Source of the DNA: Lepidonotus clava
Taxonomy: Eukaryota > Annelida > Polychaeta > Phyllodocida > Polynoidae
Assembly (NCBI GenBank): GCA_936440205.1
Contig: OW387140.1
Location: forward strand, 29,757,659 to 29,821,658
Direction: 5' to 3'
DNA length: 64,000 nucleotides
The translations under genes and the position numbers were made by a program. Shown piece by piece: positions 12,201 through 31,357 of the stretch (the stretch's first letter is position 1; every line of letters begins with the position of its first letter). The notes below the pieces were generated by a model, which did not search any database, had not been told where the DNA came from, and saw only the letters and a program-made list of their open reading frames with translations.

Positions 12201-13558
12201 AACAGCCTCTACTGAGGGGGAGTATGTCAGTGTCTGCACCTGTCATAACCATTTCCATCACCATTATAACTGTCAAGTCTTTTGGTTGTAACTGGAAAGT
12301 TTGTAAGTACATAGGGACATTGCGTATTTATGTTCAGTATTTGTAAGTGTTTCTGCTCAAGTGTGTCTTACTGAACGAAGGGGCCCGTGACTATGTTTTA
12401 CACGTCACGTACAGTTACAGTTAGTGACACGCTTTCCAGGTATTGTAATTAGAAATAACGATAAATTATACCGTTAAAGCTACTACATTTACCGGAAAGG
12501 GCTGTGGCATATGACGGAGATGCAGGTTACATAATTCGATGAAAAATGCTATTTCCAAGTGAGGAATTTCTGCAGAGAGGCATTATCATAGCAATTTGTA
12601 CTTCTTGTATGTAAGTTGGGGAGGGTGGATAGAAACACGGGCCTGAGCCTGGTCATATTAGAAGGTAGCAATCGTTTCAAGGAAGAGGCCAGTCTTAGGA
12701 ATATGCCTTAATGTGCAAGATAGACTACTGTAAACCTTCTTTAGGATCTGCAACCGCTGTTCCGCTATAATCCAGCTGAAATAAACATACCATACAATAT
12801 GCACACGAGGAATATGTATAACTCCCTACATGGTAGCTGTCACATAATATTTATCATATATGATACGAAACAAAGTTCTGATACAGTGATAGTTTTCGAT
12901 GCCACCTGAATACAGCAGAGTAATAGCACAGTATTATTGGTCAATCAGGTAAGAAGCAATGAAAACTATCACTGAAGCGCTGTTTCCATCGCAAGTCTTA
13001 GTCAGACGTGTCAAAGGTAAACCATAAACGAACTTCATCATTCCTCTCCTGCTTCAACCTATATCGTATGCGAAGTATACTGGAGTCACTTTGTGATGAC
13101 TGAATTGCCTGACAATCATTTCTCTAGATGTCTTTTTTTGTAAAGTTTCTAAACGAATTCCTTGCTAATGCGAATCCTGAGAGCTTAGATTCTAAAAAAG
13201 AAAGGCTCGATGGACGCAATCAAGTTTTTCTCTATTTTGTAAAGAGACACCTCATGTAATTCTATATTTTGAGTTAAAGTTAATCCAAAACTGCTTTCAT
13301 AACCTGATGTGAGGCCATTTGAATTTTAAAACTTAATGGAAAGAACCTATAAATATTTAACGATAAACATTCTTTAATTAACTCTAATGTTGTGGTCAGG
13401 GGAAAATAGATGACAGGCGTGAGTCACGCTACCGAAATGAAAAATCAAAACACGCTAATCCTCGTCTTGCCTGATTGAAACCACGTTTATCAAACAATCC
13501 TGAACACGAATAGGCTACGGTAAAATTAGGTTACCCGGGTGAGACAGCCAATGTTATT
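9282..13558. other. Gene-free stretch
   Basis: Short ORFs occur but none has a recognisable motif, compositional signal or splice support. A hairpin at 12884-12974 is listed separately. Otherwise only AT-rich intergenic or long-intron sequence is seen. Confidence 0.5.
12884..12974. repeat. 91-nt hairpin, possibly structured RNA
   Basis: CAGTGATAGTTTTCGATGC at 12884-12902 pairs with 12956-12974 with two mismatches. An inner ACCTGA/TCAGGT pair (near 12904 and 12945) extends the stem. Overall size and shape are in the range of a precursor microRNA, but the loop is long and no known mature sequence is recognised. An inverted-repeat transposon remnant is the alternative. Confidence 0.3.
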
Positions 13559-14375
13559 CAGGGCTTGACAAATCGTCTTTTCACCTGGTTGCCCACCGGG
13601 CAACCATGGTCTCTTGCATGGTTGCCCAGAATGTTTCAGTGGTAGCCCGGGAATTAAAGGTGTATCTGCCAAGATATGTAACAAACACGAATCTAATGCA
13701 TTTTTTGGTAACCTGTATAGTATTATAATACGAAAATCTCGGAATCAACTTCATGGATTTGATGATATCAGTGTTCAATATAAAGGATTTATTTTATGTA
13801 AATGCTGTGTGCATAGAGGTTTAAAATCATGCACCGGGCAGTTGTTTGATGTGCACACCACTATAAGGGTATCTATGCTGTTGGAAATGCATGCACATGT
13901 CAGGTGCATGCCTCCTAAAAAGTATAGATCCATTTGTCAAATTGTGCAGACAGGGTGCAGGGTGCACCCTAAATTTCGAACATTGGCATATGTGATATCC
14001 TGTTTAGTATACGGACAGTGATGCTGGTCCAAATTGGGATGCTGGTCCAAATTGGAAAAAAATAATATTATTGTTCTTTCATAATCGAACAAAAAGACAA
14101 AGTTATTTAGTAAATATAACTAAACGTTGTACACTTCATCAAAGGAAAAAGTACATTGAAAGCTGATCTTGCATTCCATATTAAATCTCGATACTCAATT
14201 CACATTTTAAGTTGGTATATATTGTGCTTATGGAAAATGGCCCTGGATTTATATAGATTTTTTTTAAATGAAATAATCATGGTTGCCCGTCGGGCAACCA
14301 GCCCCTTGAATCTGGTTGCCCAGCACCTTTTTCTGGTTGTCCCGGGCGTCCGGACACGCGATTTGTCAAGCCCTG
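13559..14375. mobile_element. hAT-like non-autonomous DNA transposon
   Basis: Terminal inverted repeats CAGGGCTTGACAAATCG lie at both ends, flanked by a 5-bp duplication TTATT (13554-13558 and 14376-14380). Subterminal palindromes such as GGTTGCCC(A/G)(C/T)CGGGCAACC lie just inside both ends. The 817-bp interior has no transposase. CAGGG ends fit the hAT superfamily, although hAT duplications are more often 8 bp, so the family call is tentative. Confidence 0.7.
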
Positions 14376-14437
14376 TTATTGACTGCTTTTCAGTCCTGCC
14401 GCCCGAACCCCAACCCCCAGCATGCAGACTGATGATA

Positions 14438-14478
14438 ACAAAAATCGGGTTATCATAATATGATAACCCGATTTTTGT
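14438..14478. repeat. Perfect 18-bp palindrome with 5-nt loop
   Basis: ACAAAAATCGGGTTATCA at 14438-14455 is followed by TAATA and then its exact reverse complement at 14461-14478. Such tight perfect palindromes are usually short-lived, so it may be recent or a miniature foldback element. Confidence 0.7.
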
Positions 14479-14552
14479 CATTAACTGATAAGGAGGTACA
14501 TGTACTTGAAAACATATATAAATGTCAATGTAAAGATGTATTGTACTTCTTA

Positions 14553-14849
14553 AGCCCCATACCCACTTAGCGATCTACCCGGTGACCGGCGACGGGCGAC
14601 GAGGGGTAATTACATAATCAGCGGTGGTCAGTCGCCCGGTGCGCATAGTCGCCGGGCGACTGGCCGTGGGTATGGGATGCATTCTCAGCGACCGGCGACG
14701 GACAACAGGATCGCCGGGAAAGTCGCCGGGTAAATCGCCGGAAAAATATCAAACTTGCTTGATATTGCAGTCGCCCGGCGACGACGACGACAATTCTCCT
14801 AGTCGCCCGTCGCTCGTTGCCACTGAAATCGCCTAGTGGGTATGGCCCT
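14553..14849. mobile_element. Harbinger-like MITE, GC-rich
   Basis: The termini AGCCCCATACCCACT and (reverse-complemented) AGGGCCATACCCACT are flanked by TTA on both sides (14550-14552 and 14850-14852). TTA or TWA duplications are typical of PIF/Harbinger elements. The interior is packed with GTCGCC/GGCGAC motifs in both orientations, making it a GC island in AT-rich DNA. No ORF is present. Confidence 0.65.
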
Positions 14850-15104
14850 TTAGTCTATATCATAGTGCTACGCATCTCCTTTGCTTCAACACATTTAACT
14901 TTTCTTTCAGATCATCGCTAGGAGGCTTCAGCGCCATATCTTTAGCTTGCACACGCGAACCATGGCTACTTAGGTGAGTACCTTCTAATACCCGTTTCAG
15001 ACTACCAACGTTGATGCGCATCAAAGCGCTTTGAAGCGCATCAGTTCGCTCCATGGTTTGTGTCTGAAAGGAACCGAATTCTACAATGCGCATCAAGTTA
15101 CAGA

Positions 15105-15188
15105 ATGTTAGGCTACGAACGCGTCATGTTAGGCTACGAATGCGCTAGGTTAGGCTACGAATGCACCAGGTTAGGCTACGTACACTGG
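15105..15188. repeat. Short tandem repeat, 21 bp x 4
   Basis: Four imperfect 21-bp units share the core GTTAGGCTACGAATGCGC. No promoter or coding context is evident. Confidence 0.75.
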
Positions 15189-23983
<8,795 letters not shown>

Positions 23984-24898
23984 AGGCGACTGACATGCAG
24001 CATGTGCACCGCCAATGGCGCGTGCAAACACACTGACCGGAACGTGTGACATAGTCACCCCTACGTACAGGCAGAACCCACCCGAACCAGGAGAGGCTGC
24101 CCACCCTCCCCTACTGCCCCACCCACTCCCCATTGCCGTTTGTGATACAGGGGATACAATGGAAAGCAATGCGGGGTATTGAACCGCTACTGGTTTTGTC
24201 AAGAGCGAATCTCATAGTTGTTAAATGAAAGGCACAGTTTTCCAACAACAAGGAGAATAATCAAGACTGCTGCTTCTTGAAATTGGTGCTGAGAGAACTC
24301 GTGAATCACTGTTTTTATCAGGATTACCAATCACACATTCAGTTTTGGCTGAAAACATTGTAAAATGCCAGAAAAATACACCAGTGGATGTTAAGTTTCC
24401 CCATACTGTACACGGGTGATGCGTGACAGTAATTCTTACCTTATTATACTAAGAGTATACTAGTTATTGTTTTAGGGGTACTCTTACATAGCGTCTCCAA
24501 AAATAATGATGTTGACAAGATTTCTAGGAGACAGTATAATCATTAAGAGGTTTCACTCTGAATGTCTACTGGTGTAGGGTAGAGTACTTATCCTAACCCA
24601 TTTTACTGCCACAGACTCCCTCCGATGACGTCACACAGTTGACGATGACGTCAGCATCATGTGACGTAGATACCATGTGATGTCCATGTAATGACGCTAA
24701 CCGTTCCGACTGACCGGTGGTCACCCCCCGCCCTCTTTTTACGCCCCCCCCCCCCTTTCATTAACTTATCACCCAGAGACAGTAATTATTGGTGTACGTG
24801 TGTTTTGTCCTCCATGAGGGCAGGCAAAGATGAATACTGAATAATTTTAAAAGATTACTGTGAAAATTGATGATTTTGAAGTTATGTTGTTTTATTTG

Positions 24899-24904
24899 AA
24901 TAAA
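24899..24904 (+). promoter_or_regulatory. Candidate CCDC102A polyadenylation signal
   Basis: AATAAA about 0.9 kb after the stop codon is the first canonical signal I noticed downstream. The interval 23984-24898 is therefore a plausible 3' UTR. Confidence 0.4.
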
Positions 24905-27900
24905 TAGTAAGCCTTATTTGTGGGTATTTGATTAGAAATCACGCTACTAAGAGATCATATCAATACAGTTCCATGTTTCTGGGAGACACCTAAACTCTCA
25001 TACTTTTCCTACATTGTAAAGCTAGCGTATAGTATGAAAATAACCCATGTTCACAATGTCCTTCACCCTCACCCCCATCAGCCCGTTATATAAAGCACAC
25101 CGTCATAGTCCTCATGCACAACATAATCCTAGGCACAACAGATATGATATATAAATTTCACTTCACCAGTAGAGTTGACATTAATGACTGAGTATAAACA
25201 GTCTCGCCCTATTGAATAACCCTTCTCCCCATATTGTAAATAGTCACTTGTTGGGACGTCTATTTTATCATTTGTGAAAGTCCCATGGTGAGATAAGGGT
25301 CCTATAATATCATAAGAGAAATAACCAACTAGCATAGTGGTACTTGTATTCAGTATTTATTATCTCCATGACTTGCATAGCTCTATGGCCAAGTATGATC
25401 AAGTGAATCATGCCACAATTTCCAAAATGTATGAATCCACCGATAAAGCTGTATCACTGTAAGTGTAATATAAAAAGATTCTTTTTAGGACAGAAATCTC
25501 AAAATGTAAGTTATAAATCCATTTGATAGCCGTCCCTGATACATAGAACAGAATTTGAATGAGTCACCTTATTTTTTACATAGCCAGTGAGGGGTACAAT
25601 CTCCCTATGGATACAGCTGATTGTGTGGCTAACAAAGATATTTCCATTTGTTATACGGCCTGGGAAGACTTACTTGATTAAAAAAAAAAAAAATTTTTTA
25701 TGTTGACAGTTTCTGTAGATATGAATGCATGCATAACACAGCTAGTAAATTTCTTTTATTTTTCATATTTTCAACTGTTCGGTCTGTGAAACAAACTTCC
25801 TTTACTGTTACACCCGCCAACTTGTACATGACCTGTATAGATCTATTTCAACCAAATGTGTTATATCATTGGAATCGTCCGTTTGTAAAGATAGAGATGT
25901 CTATGAATAATGAAAAATGTGTCATACATTTTCTATTGTATATTCTCAAGGTGTTGTGTATAGCGTTAAGATGTGTTGCAACTTGCATCCTAGTAATATA
26001 TTATTGCGGATTATATAGAGCAATTCCCATTGCACAAATGATTGAGAAATATAGTTAATTTTAGATGAAGAATCCCTTTGAATATGCAAAGACGAGAGAT
26101 TACGTTTCCATGACTTAATCTTCAAAATCAAAAAGAGTCAGGGACTTTAGTACTAACTCATTAAGTGCTGACGTGTCAAACCTTATACCTTTTCTGTTTG
26201 TACCCCATTGCGATGTGCCAGTTGCAATGGAATTAACACAGAAAAAACGTACATCTCAATTTCCCAATGAAAAGTGCTTCTTCAAATACCACATCAAGGA
26301 AAATTCTGGTGCATTGGGCAGGGATTTTCGCTTGATTATCATATACGAGTACCTCGAACGGAACCCAGTATATTACTTGCTGTTAACCATTTCATTGAAA
26401 CTGTCGATCTTGCCTAGTGGATTGCAAGTCATGACGCTATGGACAGCTCTCAATGGTTGGTGCAGTTCATTGCAAATCCATTGGCACAGCATTAAACTGA
26501 CTAGACTTAAAACTACCTATCATCAAGTAATTCAAGCTAAGGGAGCCGTAGATAAAAACACTCATGAGGAGTGCCTGAGTGGTATGAACTTAGGCAGTGC
26601 AGCGCATGTGCATTAATGCAGGGAAACAGCAATCAGGCCTTATCCCAAAGATAAGGCCTGATGAACTCTTTCTGAAACAAATCATTATTTAACCGCAGCT
26701 TTGATACGTTTATCCCTTTGATAGGGTTTAACAGTACTTTATGTTGTTCTTTTGCGACCAGTCTTAAAAAAAACCATTATAAATCACCACTGAGAAATTC
26801 GTTGGAAAAAAATTGAATTTATTATATTTTCAACTGGCATTGACTGCCATATTTTAGAAAAGTATATTTTTTCACAATAATTTGAAGTGATTATGTTGTG
26901 CTTTATATAATTTTGACTACTTAGAATGGCTCTTTTTCGTGATTCTCACCAATAATGATCTGTTGTCCCATCATTATTCGTATTAATGTATGTACGCATG
27001 TTATGTTGTCTACAGTCAGGCTATTGTTTACTTAAAGATAGAGTATTTGGACATAACAGAGTGAACGGACCAAATATGCCAATGTATGTGAAACCTATTC
27101 CAGCCTCAACAGGTTCAGAACTAAGCATTTCTAATTCTATCATTTGTGGTTGTCCGTTATTACAGCCCTTCTGCAGATCTAAAAACACCTTTTTGCTGTG
27201 TACCAGTCATAACCAGACCGAACTTGAAATAAACTGGCTTCATCATGCATCTGTAAGTGAAGTTATCACACATAGCTTCATGGACTGGACCGAGAACTGT
27301 AGAAAACATACGCTGCTAAGGCATAGCCACATCAGTCAATAATAACCAGCATTACCCTACCAAATTGTATGCCAGTATAATATAGTTTATGAGAAATTTA
27401 TTATAATTGGCCTATCATCAACTTATATATGCTGCCAGAAAACTAGTCATAAAATCTGGATATGCTTGAGGAACTCTACCGCAAAGACCAAAACTATGTT
27501 TTTCATTCATGAAATATAAAAACAACCCGAGAATTATAAACTGTTTGAAAGGAAGTCTTAATTGAAATGCACTAACAATATGAAAGTAAATGTTGAGTAA
27601 TCATGGATAATTTATTTGAGAATTATTTGGGTCAATTCACCTGAGAAAGGTACCAACAGATAACATCGTCTAACTATATGTACGTAGTTTGAGACCAGGA
27701 AATAAAAGTTGCAGAAAGTATAAAAATATATTTGTGAATTTGATGTTATTCTTTATATCAAAAAGGTTCTTAATTAGAGGACAACCCCAAACATGAATTA
27801 TGTTCTTTATTGTTCATAAAGTGACATGTACTTGATATGCAGTATATGATACAGTGTAATAGTGATAAATGAAAATAACATCATTTGCTTAGATGTTTAA

Positions 27901-28070
27901 TGATCTTACTCAATACTTTACAGCTGAGAACTTGACATCGACACATTGTATACAAGATGATGATGTGTGGCTCAGCAATTTTTCAGCTAAATTGAGAACA
28001 ACCAATGTTTTAGCTTTGTACACTGTACTTATGACAATCTATTGGTGGTCAGATCAGTGACAAGGAATTG
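24905..28070. other. Gene-free stretch downstream of CCDC102A
   Basis: No convincing gene. The part from about 24.9 to 25.2 kb has a diverged second copy near 60.1-60.4 kb. A perfect palindrome lies at 26632-26662. Several 100-150 codon ORFs are present, but they lack motifs and are AT-rich. Confidence 0.5.
26632..26662. repeat. Perfect 12-bp stem with 7-nt loop
   Basis: ATCAGGCCTTAT at 26632-26643, loop CCCAAAG, then its exact complement at 26651-26662. It does not match the histone 3' stem-loop consensus. Confidence 0.6.
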
Positions 28071-28074
28071 AAAT

Positions 28075-28142
28075 CAAAAAGACACCAGGAAGACTCAAAC
28101 CCAGGCCCACCATGCAGAAGTCCCACATGCTATCCACTGAAC
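28075..28142 (-). mobile_element. tRNA-derived SINE head or tRNA-like fossil
   Basis: On the minus strand the sequence reads like a degenerate tRNA: GGTTCAGTGGATAGCATG resembles an A box and GGGTTTGAGTC resembles a B box, about 35 nt apart. There is no proper acceptor stem, so it is not a functional tRNA. A SINE head is the likeliest source; the tail is not recognised. Confidence 0.35.
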
Positions 28143-29048
28143 CTCCTTCTCCCATCCCCTACTCCCCACTAGCTGCTGCACCCCTCTGCATGTCACCCAG
28201 TGGCCACCAGCTGTTGTGTGTATTGCCCTGTCTATGGGACCATGCCCATGAAAGTACACCTGCCGCAGTAAAAGTGTAGGGATATGGTCTTTACTTTCTC
28301 ATCAATTCAATCACTATCACTGCCCTTGATATGACTTTGGCAGTTAATTAGATCATAAAGCAACTGTGATGTTCTCAGGGAATTATATGAGCCAGGATAA
28401 GTGGGTGGCTCTTCAACGGTTTCCCTGCTGTAAATACATGTATTTGTACTCTCGACGGATCTCAAGCAGGACGAGTTACATGAGCACTCATCTGGGTCTG
28501 CTGCGAAGTCGCAGGGGATGAAATCAGACGAGAAGTTGAAGGGTCCTCGGAAACATATGTTTCCCCACACATGGGGGCCGATGGTGGTTGGGATACGACT
28601 TGTTGGGTTTGTGTGCCACAGGAGTCTTTGGTCCTAGAGGGATCGGGAGGCAGGGGTTGGCGTTACAGTTCGGTTAGGGTCAGGATCCGGGGTCTCGTGC
28701 TGGATGCTTAGCAGCCTCTTGTAGCCGACCGCTCTAGGCTCAGGATGGGGACCATGCCCAAAAAAATAAACGGGTGGTAGTGTGTAGGCTGATCTCCCAT
28801 GTTCTCGTCCCTAATGTCGGTTCCAGGCTGAACTCGTGTCTTCGGTCGCTTCGCACCCATTCTCGGGCGTCCAAATTTGTCCCCCATGTCTACCCCTATT
28901 TCTTCTAAGCCCATCTTCCCCTTTTTGGTCTAACTTCAGTTTATTCCTATCTCAAGGACCCATATCTCTAGCTGTGCTAGTTTTCTAAGCCTTTTCGTGG
29001 TCCATCCCCAGGAAGAAAGGAGGTGCAAACACACTGAGTACCAAGATG
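28143..29048. other. Gene-free stretch before the large Gypsy element
   Basis: Only short ORFs without motifs. Nothing else is supported up to the LTR boundary at 29049. Confidence 0.4.
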
Positions 29049-29651
29049 TGTACTAATAGCTTAGCACTTTTAATATATCATCATGTTGTATAATCTAACA
29101 AGGATTAGGCTTAGCAAGTCTACGTCTAGTCTACTTCTAGAAAGAAATATCATACGCTCCCAGCGCCACCTGTTAACCAGTATAAAAGGCGTTGCAAAGT
29201 GAGGAGCAAGCAGTTTAAGTGAGAATGTCAGCTGAGTAAGTTTAGCAAAGGAGCTACTTGGAGTTAGTACATCGGCTCCCGCGCAGCAGACTGGAGTTTA
29301 CCTATACCAACTACCTCGGACATAGGATTGTGATAGAGCTAAGCACTAGAGCGGTCTAGAATGTGTTGGAACAACTTGTATTCTAAATGTGGCTGATTGC
29401 TGATAGGAGATGGGAGGTGGACTGATGGAGACTTATACATAGTGGCTTTGACTCGGGATGAGATGTTTATTGAATAAAAACCCTTTCATATTAAGAGCTC
29501 CCTCATCGTTCATTTCTTTTGAACTATTGGGAAGTGAATGAGCTAACTTTAAACGCAGTCTGATTGACTCAGATATTCTGGACAAACGACTCATGGATAC
29601 TTAGTTATATACTCATCACGCAGTATTAAAACAAACATTAACAATAGTTCA
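29049..29651 (+). repeat. 5' LTR of the large Gypsy element
   Basis: 603 bp with TG...CA ends. It contains a TATA box (TATAAAAG at 29181-29188) and a polyadenylation signal (AATAAA at 29473-29478), consistent with a complete LTR promoter and terminator. Confidence 0.95.
29181..29188 (+). promoter_or_regulatory. LTR TATA box
   Basis: TATAAAAG, 132 bp into the 5' LTR, in a context free of other TATA-like motifs. The same site recurs at 48236 in the 3' LTR. Confidence 0.6.
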
Positions 29652-29653
29652 TT

Positions 29654-29671
29654 TGGTGGAGATTACCTGAA
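29654..29671 (+). other. Candidate primer-binding site
   Basis: TGGTGGAGATTACCTGAA starts 2 nt after the LTR. It begins with TGG as expected for a site complementary to a tRNA CCA end. The second element has a related sequence at the same place. I cannot assign the tRNA. Confidence 0.35.
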
Positions 29672-29680
29672 ACATGACTT

Positions 29681-31357
29681 GTGCCGTTTTGCTCATCCTT
29701 GATGTCAGCCACCGGTAACTTTGAGGCTTCCTCTAACCCCAAGCCTCAATCTTTGCGGCCCGCAGGACACGATGTGTCAACATCATATACAGGGAATGTG
29801 GAAAACCGCCACCTGGTAGGTAATCCCTTAGACGGGGAAGCACAGAGACAGGAGGTCGCAGCCAGACCCAAGCAGCTCTGCCCCGAAGGTGCACAAAATT
29901 ACCAAACCCGTGGCAGAGGTAAACCATTTCCCTGGCACCTAGGGTCCAAAGATAGGCCGGTTCTTGACGAAGGACTTGAAACCCTAACACACTCGGGACA
30001 AGTTGAAGGGAAGAACCGTCTCAAACAATATCAGCAATATTGGAATCCAGGGTACGTACCACCTACGGACCACGAACCTGGTGCTAGCTCTCATTCTACT
30101 TGTGAATCCGACGTGAACAATCCGTGGTGTAGTCAAGGAGTTCCCTATCGTTTACTACCTGCAGCAGGAGGACAAAGCGAACAGGAAGTTTTCGATGAGG
30201 ATAACCTATTTTCCTCAGGGAACCAGAAACAACGACAAAACACCGCTGATAACTCCAGCCCATCAGGGGGAAAACGCCCCGAAAATCCGGTAATTCTACC
30301 TGATGGGAGCTCTCTCACCTATCCATTACCCCAACGACTTGAGTTTATCAGTCACCCACTGGTAACACCGACTCACCCCAACCCGGGGGCGTCCATTCCT
30401 TACCCCACTGTAGCTAAAGGAAAGACAGTAGGAGGGGACAGGGGAGTGGGAAGGGAAGCAGAGGGAAACAGTGACAAAGTAGGCAATTTACAACCCTATA
30501 GACTAACCTTTGATATTGAGGAGAACTTGGACGACGCTAATAAAGGAGCGAAGGTTCCAGATCTGGGATTAGATGAGTATGGTTCTAACCCGGCAGATCT
30601 CATAAGAAAGTTAGCAGAAACAGGCTCCGAGGAGCATGAAGAGTTAGAAAGGTTAAGCGATCAGGATAAAGCAGAAAGGGAAACGCTAGAAATCCAAAGT
30701 GATAGAGAAGGGGAAGATGGAGATGAGGAAGGTAGTACGGTAAAGAAAGCTTATCACGTAGGAGAAGGGGACATTGCAGCCCCTGAGCCGTATGATAAAT
30801 ACGAAAGCGAAGACGAGGAAGGAGACAGTGAAACAGAACAAGCTGTCGCAAATGTCAGAGAGGGCAGTCCCGATAGAAAACTAGCTAGAGGGGAGAAATC
30901 ACGCTCGTCATCGTTTGAACTTATTACCGAGGATGTTTTAGACACAGGTAAGAAAGACAAACAAGAAAGTGAGGACGAAATTAGTGTAGAGGAAATACCT
31001 GTGAGAGAACAGTGGGACGATCACGATATACTAAACCTCCACGAAGATAATATGGCGGAGGGAGGCGTACCTTTGGTGGATCTAGTAGGCCAAAGGGGTG
31101 ATCAAAATCAACTCCAACAACCCGGTGAAGGGGGAGCTGGAGGTGTAGATCCGGGGGCATGGCAGCTTAATCGTGGGATGAACCCTGGGGGACATCAGCA
31201 AAACGATGGTAATGGCCGAATCCCAATCCAACAACCGGGCCGAGGCGCCGGCAGGAGGTGGGATCGACCTTGGGCCTATACAACAAAATATGTTGCATCC
31301 TTTCCTAGCGCAAGCAATGGGAAACCCTGTGCAAGCAGGTCAAGGAGGAGGGGGTAA
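29681..31357 (+). CDS. Gag N-terminal ORF, acidic and disordered
   Basis: A 558-codon frame. The N-terminal part (RGRGKPFPWHLGSKDRPVLD) is homologous to the start of gag in the 61-kb element (RSKGEPLPYILGSRDEPIFD), so it is real element coding sequence. The middle and end are Glu/Asp/Ser-rich and look disordered. It overlaps the next gag ORF in a different frame. Ribosomal frameshifting is known in this superfamily; I cannot tell whether it is used here. Confidence 0.6.
   Translation: MPFCSSLMSATGNFEASSNPKPQSLRPAGHDVSTSYTGNVENRHLVGNPLDGEAQRQEVAARPKQLCPEGAQNYQTRGRGKPFPWHLGSKDRPVLDEGLETLTHSGQVEGKNRLKQYQQYWNPGYVPPTDHEPGASSHSTCESDVNNPWCSQGVPYRLLPAAGGQSEQEVFDEDNLFSSGNQKQRQNTADNSSPSGGKRPENPVILPDGSSLTYPLPQRLEFISHPLVTPTHPNPGASIPYPTVAKGKTVGGDRGVGREAEGNSDKVGNLQPYRLTFDIEENLDDANKGAKVPDLGLDEYGSNPADLIRKLAETGSEEHEELERLSDQDKAERETLEIQSDREGEDGDEEGSTVKKAYHVGEGDIAAPEPYDKYESEDEEGDSETEQAVANVREGSPDRKLARGEKSRSSSFELITEDVLDTGKKDKQESEDEISVEEIPVREQWDDHDILNLHEDNMAEGGVPLVDLVGQRGDQNQLQQPGEGGAGGVDPGAWQLNRGMNPGGHQQNDGNGRIPIQQPGRGAGRRWDRPWAYTTKYVASFPSASNGKPCASRSRRRG

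Noticed and set aside
13614-14021. 135-codon ORF
   Set aside because: It lies inside the hAT-like MITE and has no transposase motifs.
25729-26058. 109-codon ORF
   Set aside because: Hydrophobic residues reflect T-rich DNA; nothing else supports it.
26173-26616. 147-codon ORF on the plus strand
   Set aside because: No motif, no splice or compositional support, in AT-rich gene-free DNA; likely chance.
26632-26662. Histone-type 3' stem-loop
   Set aside because: Stem sequence and loop size do not match the histone consensus and no histone gene is near.
28075-28142. Functional tRNA gene
   Set aside because: A and B boxes are degenerate and no acceptor stem closes; a SINE head fits better.
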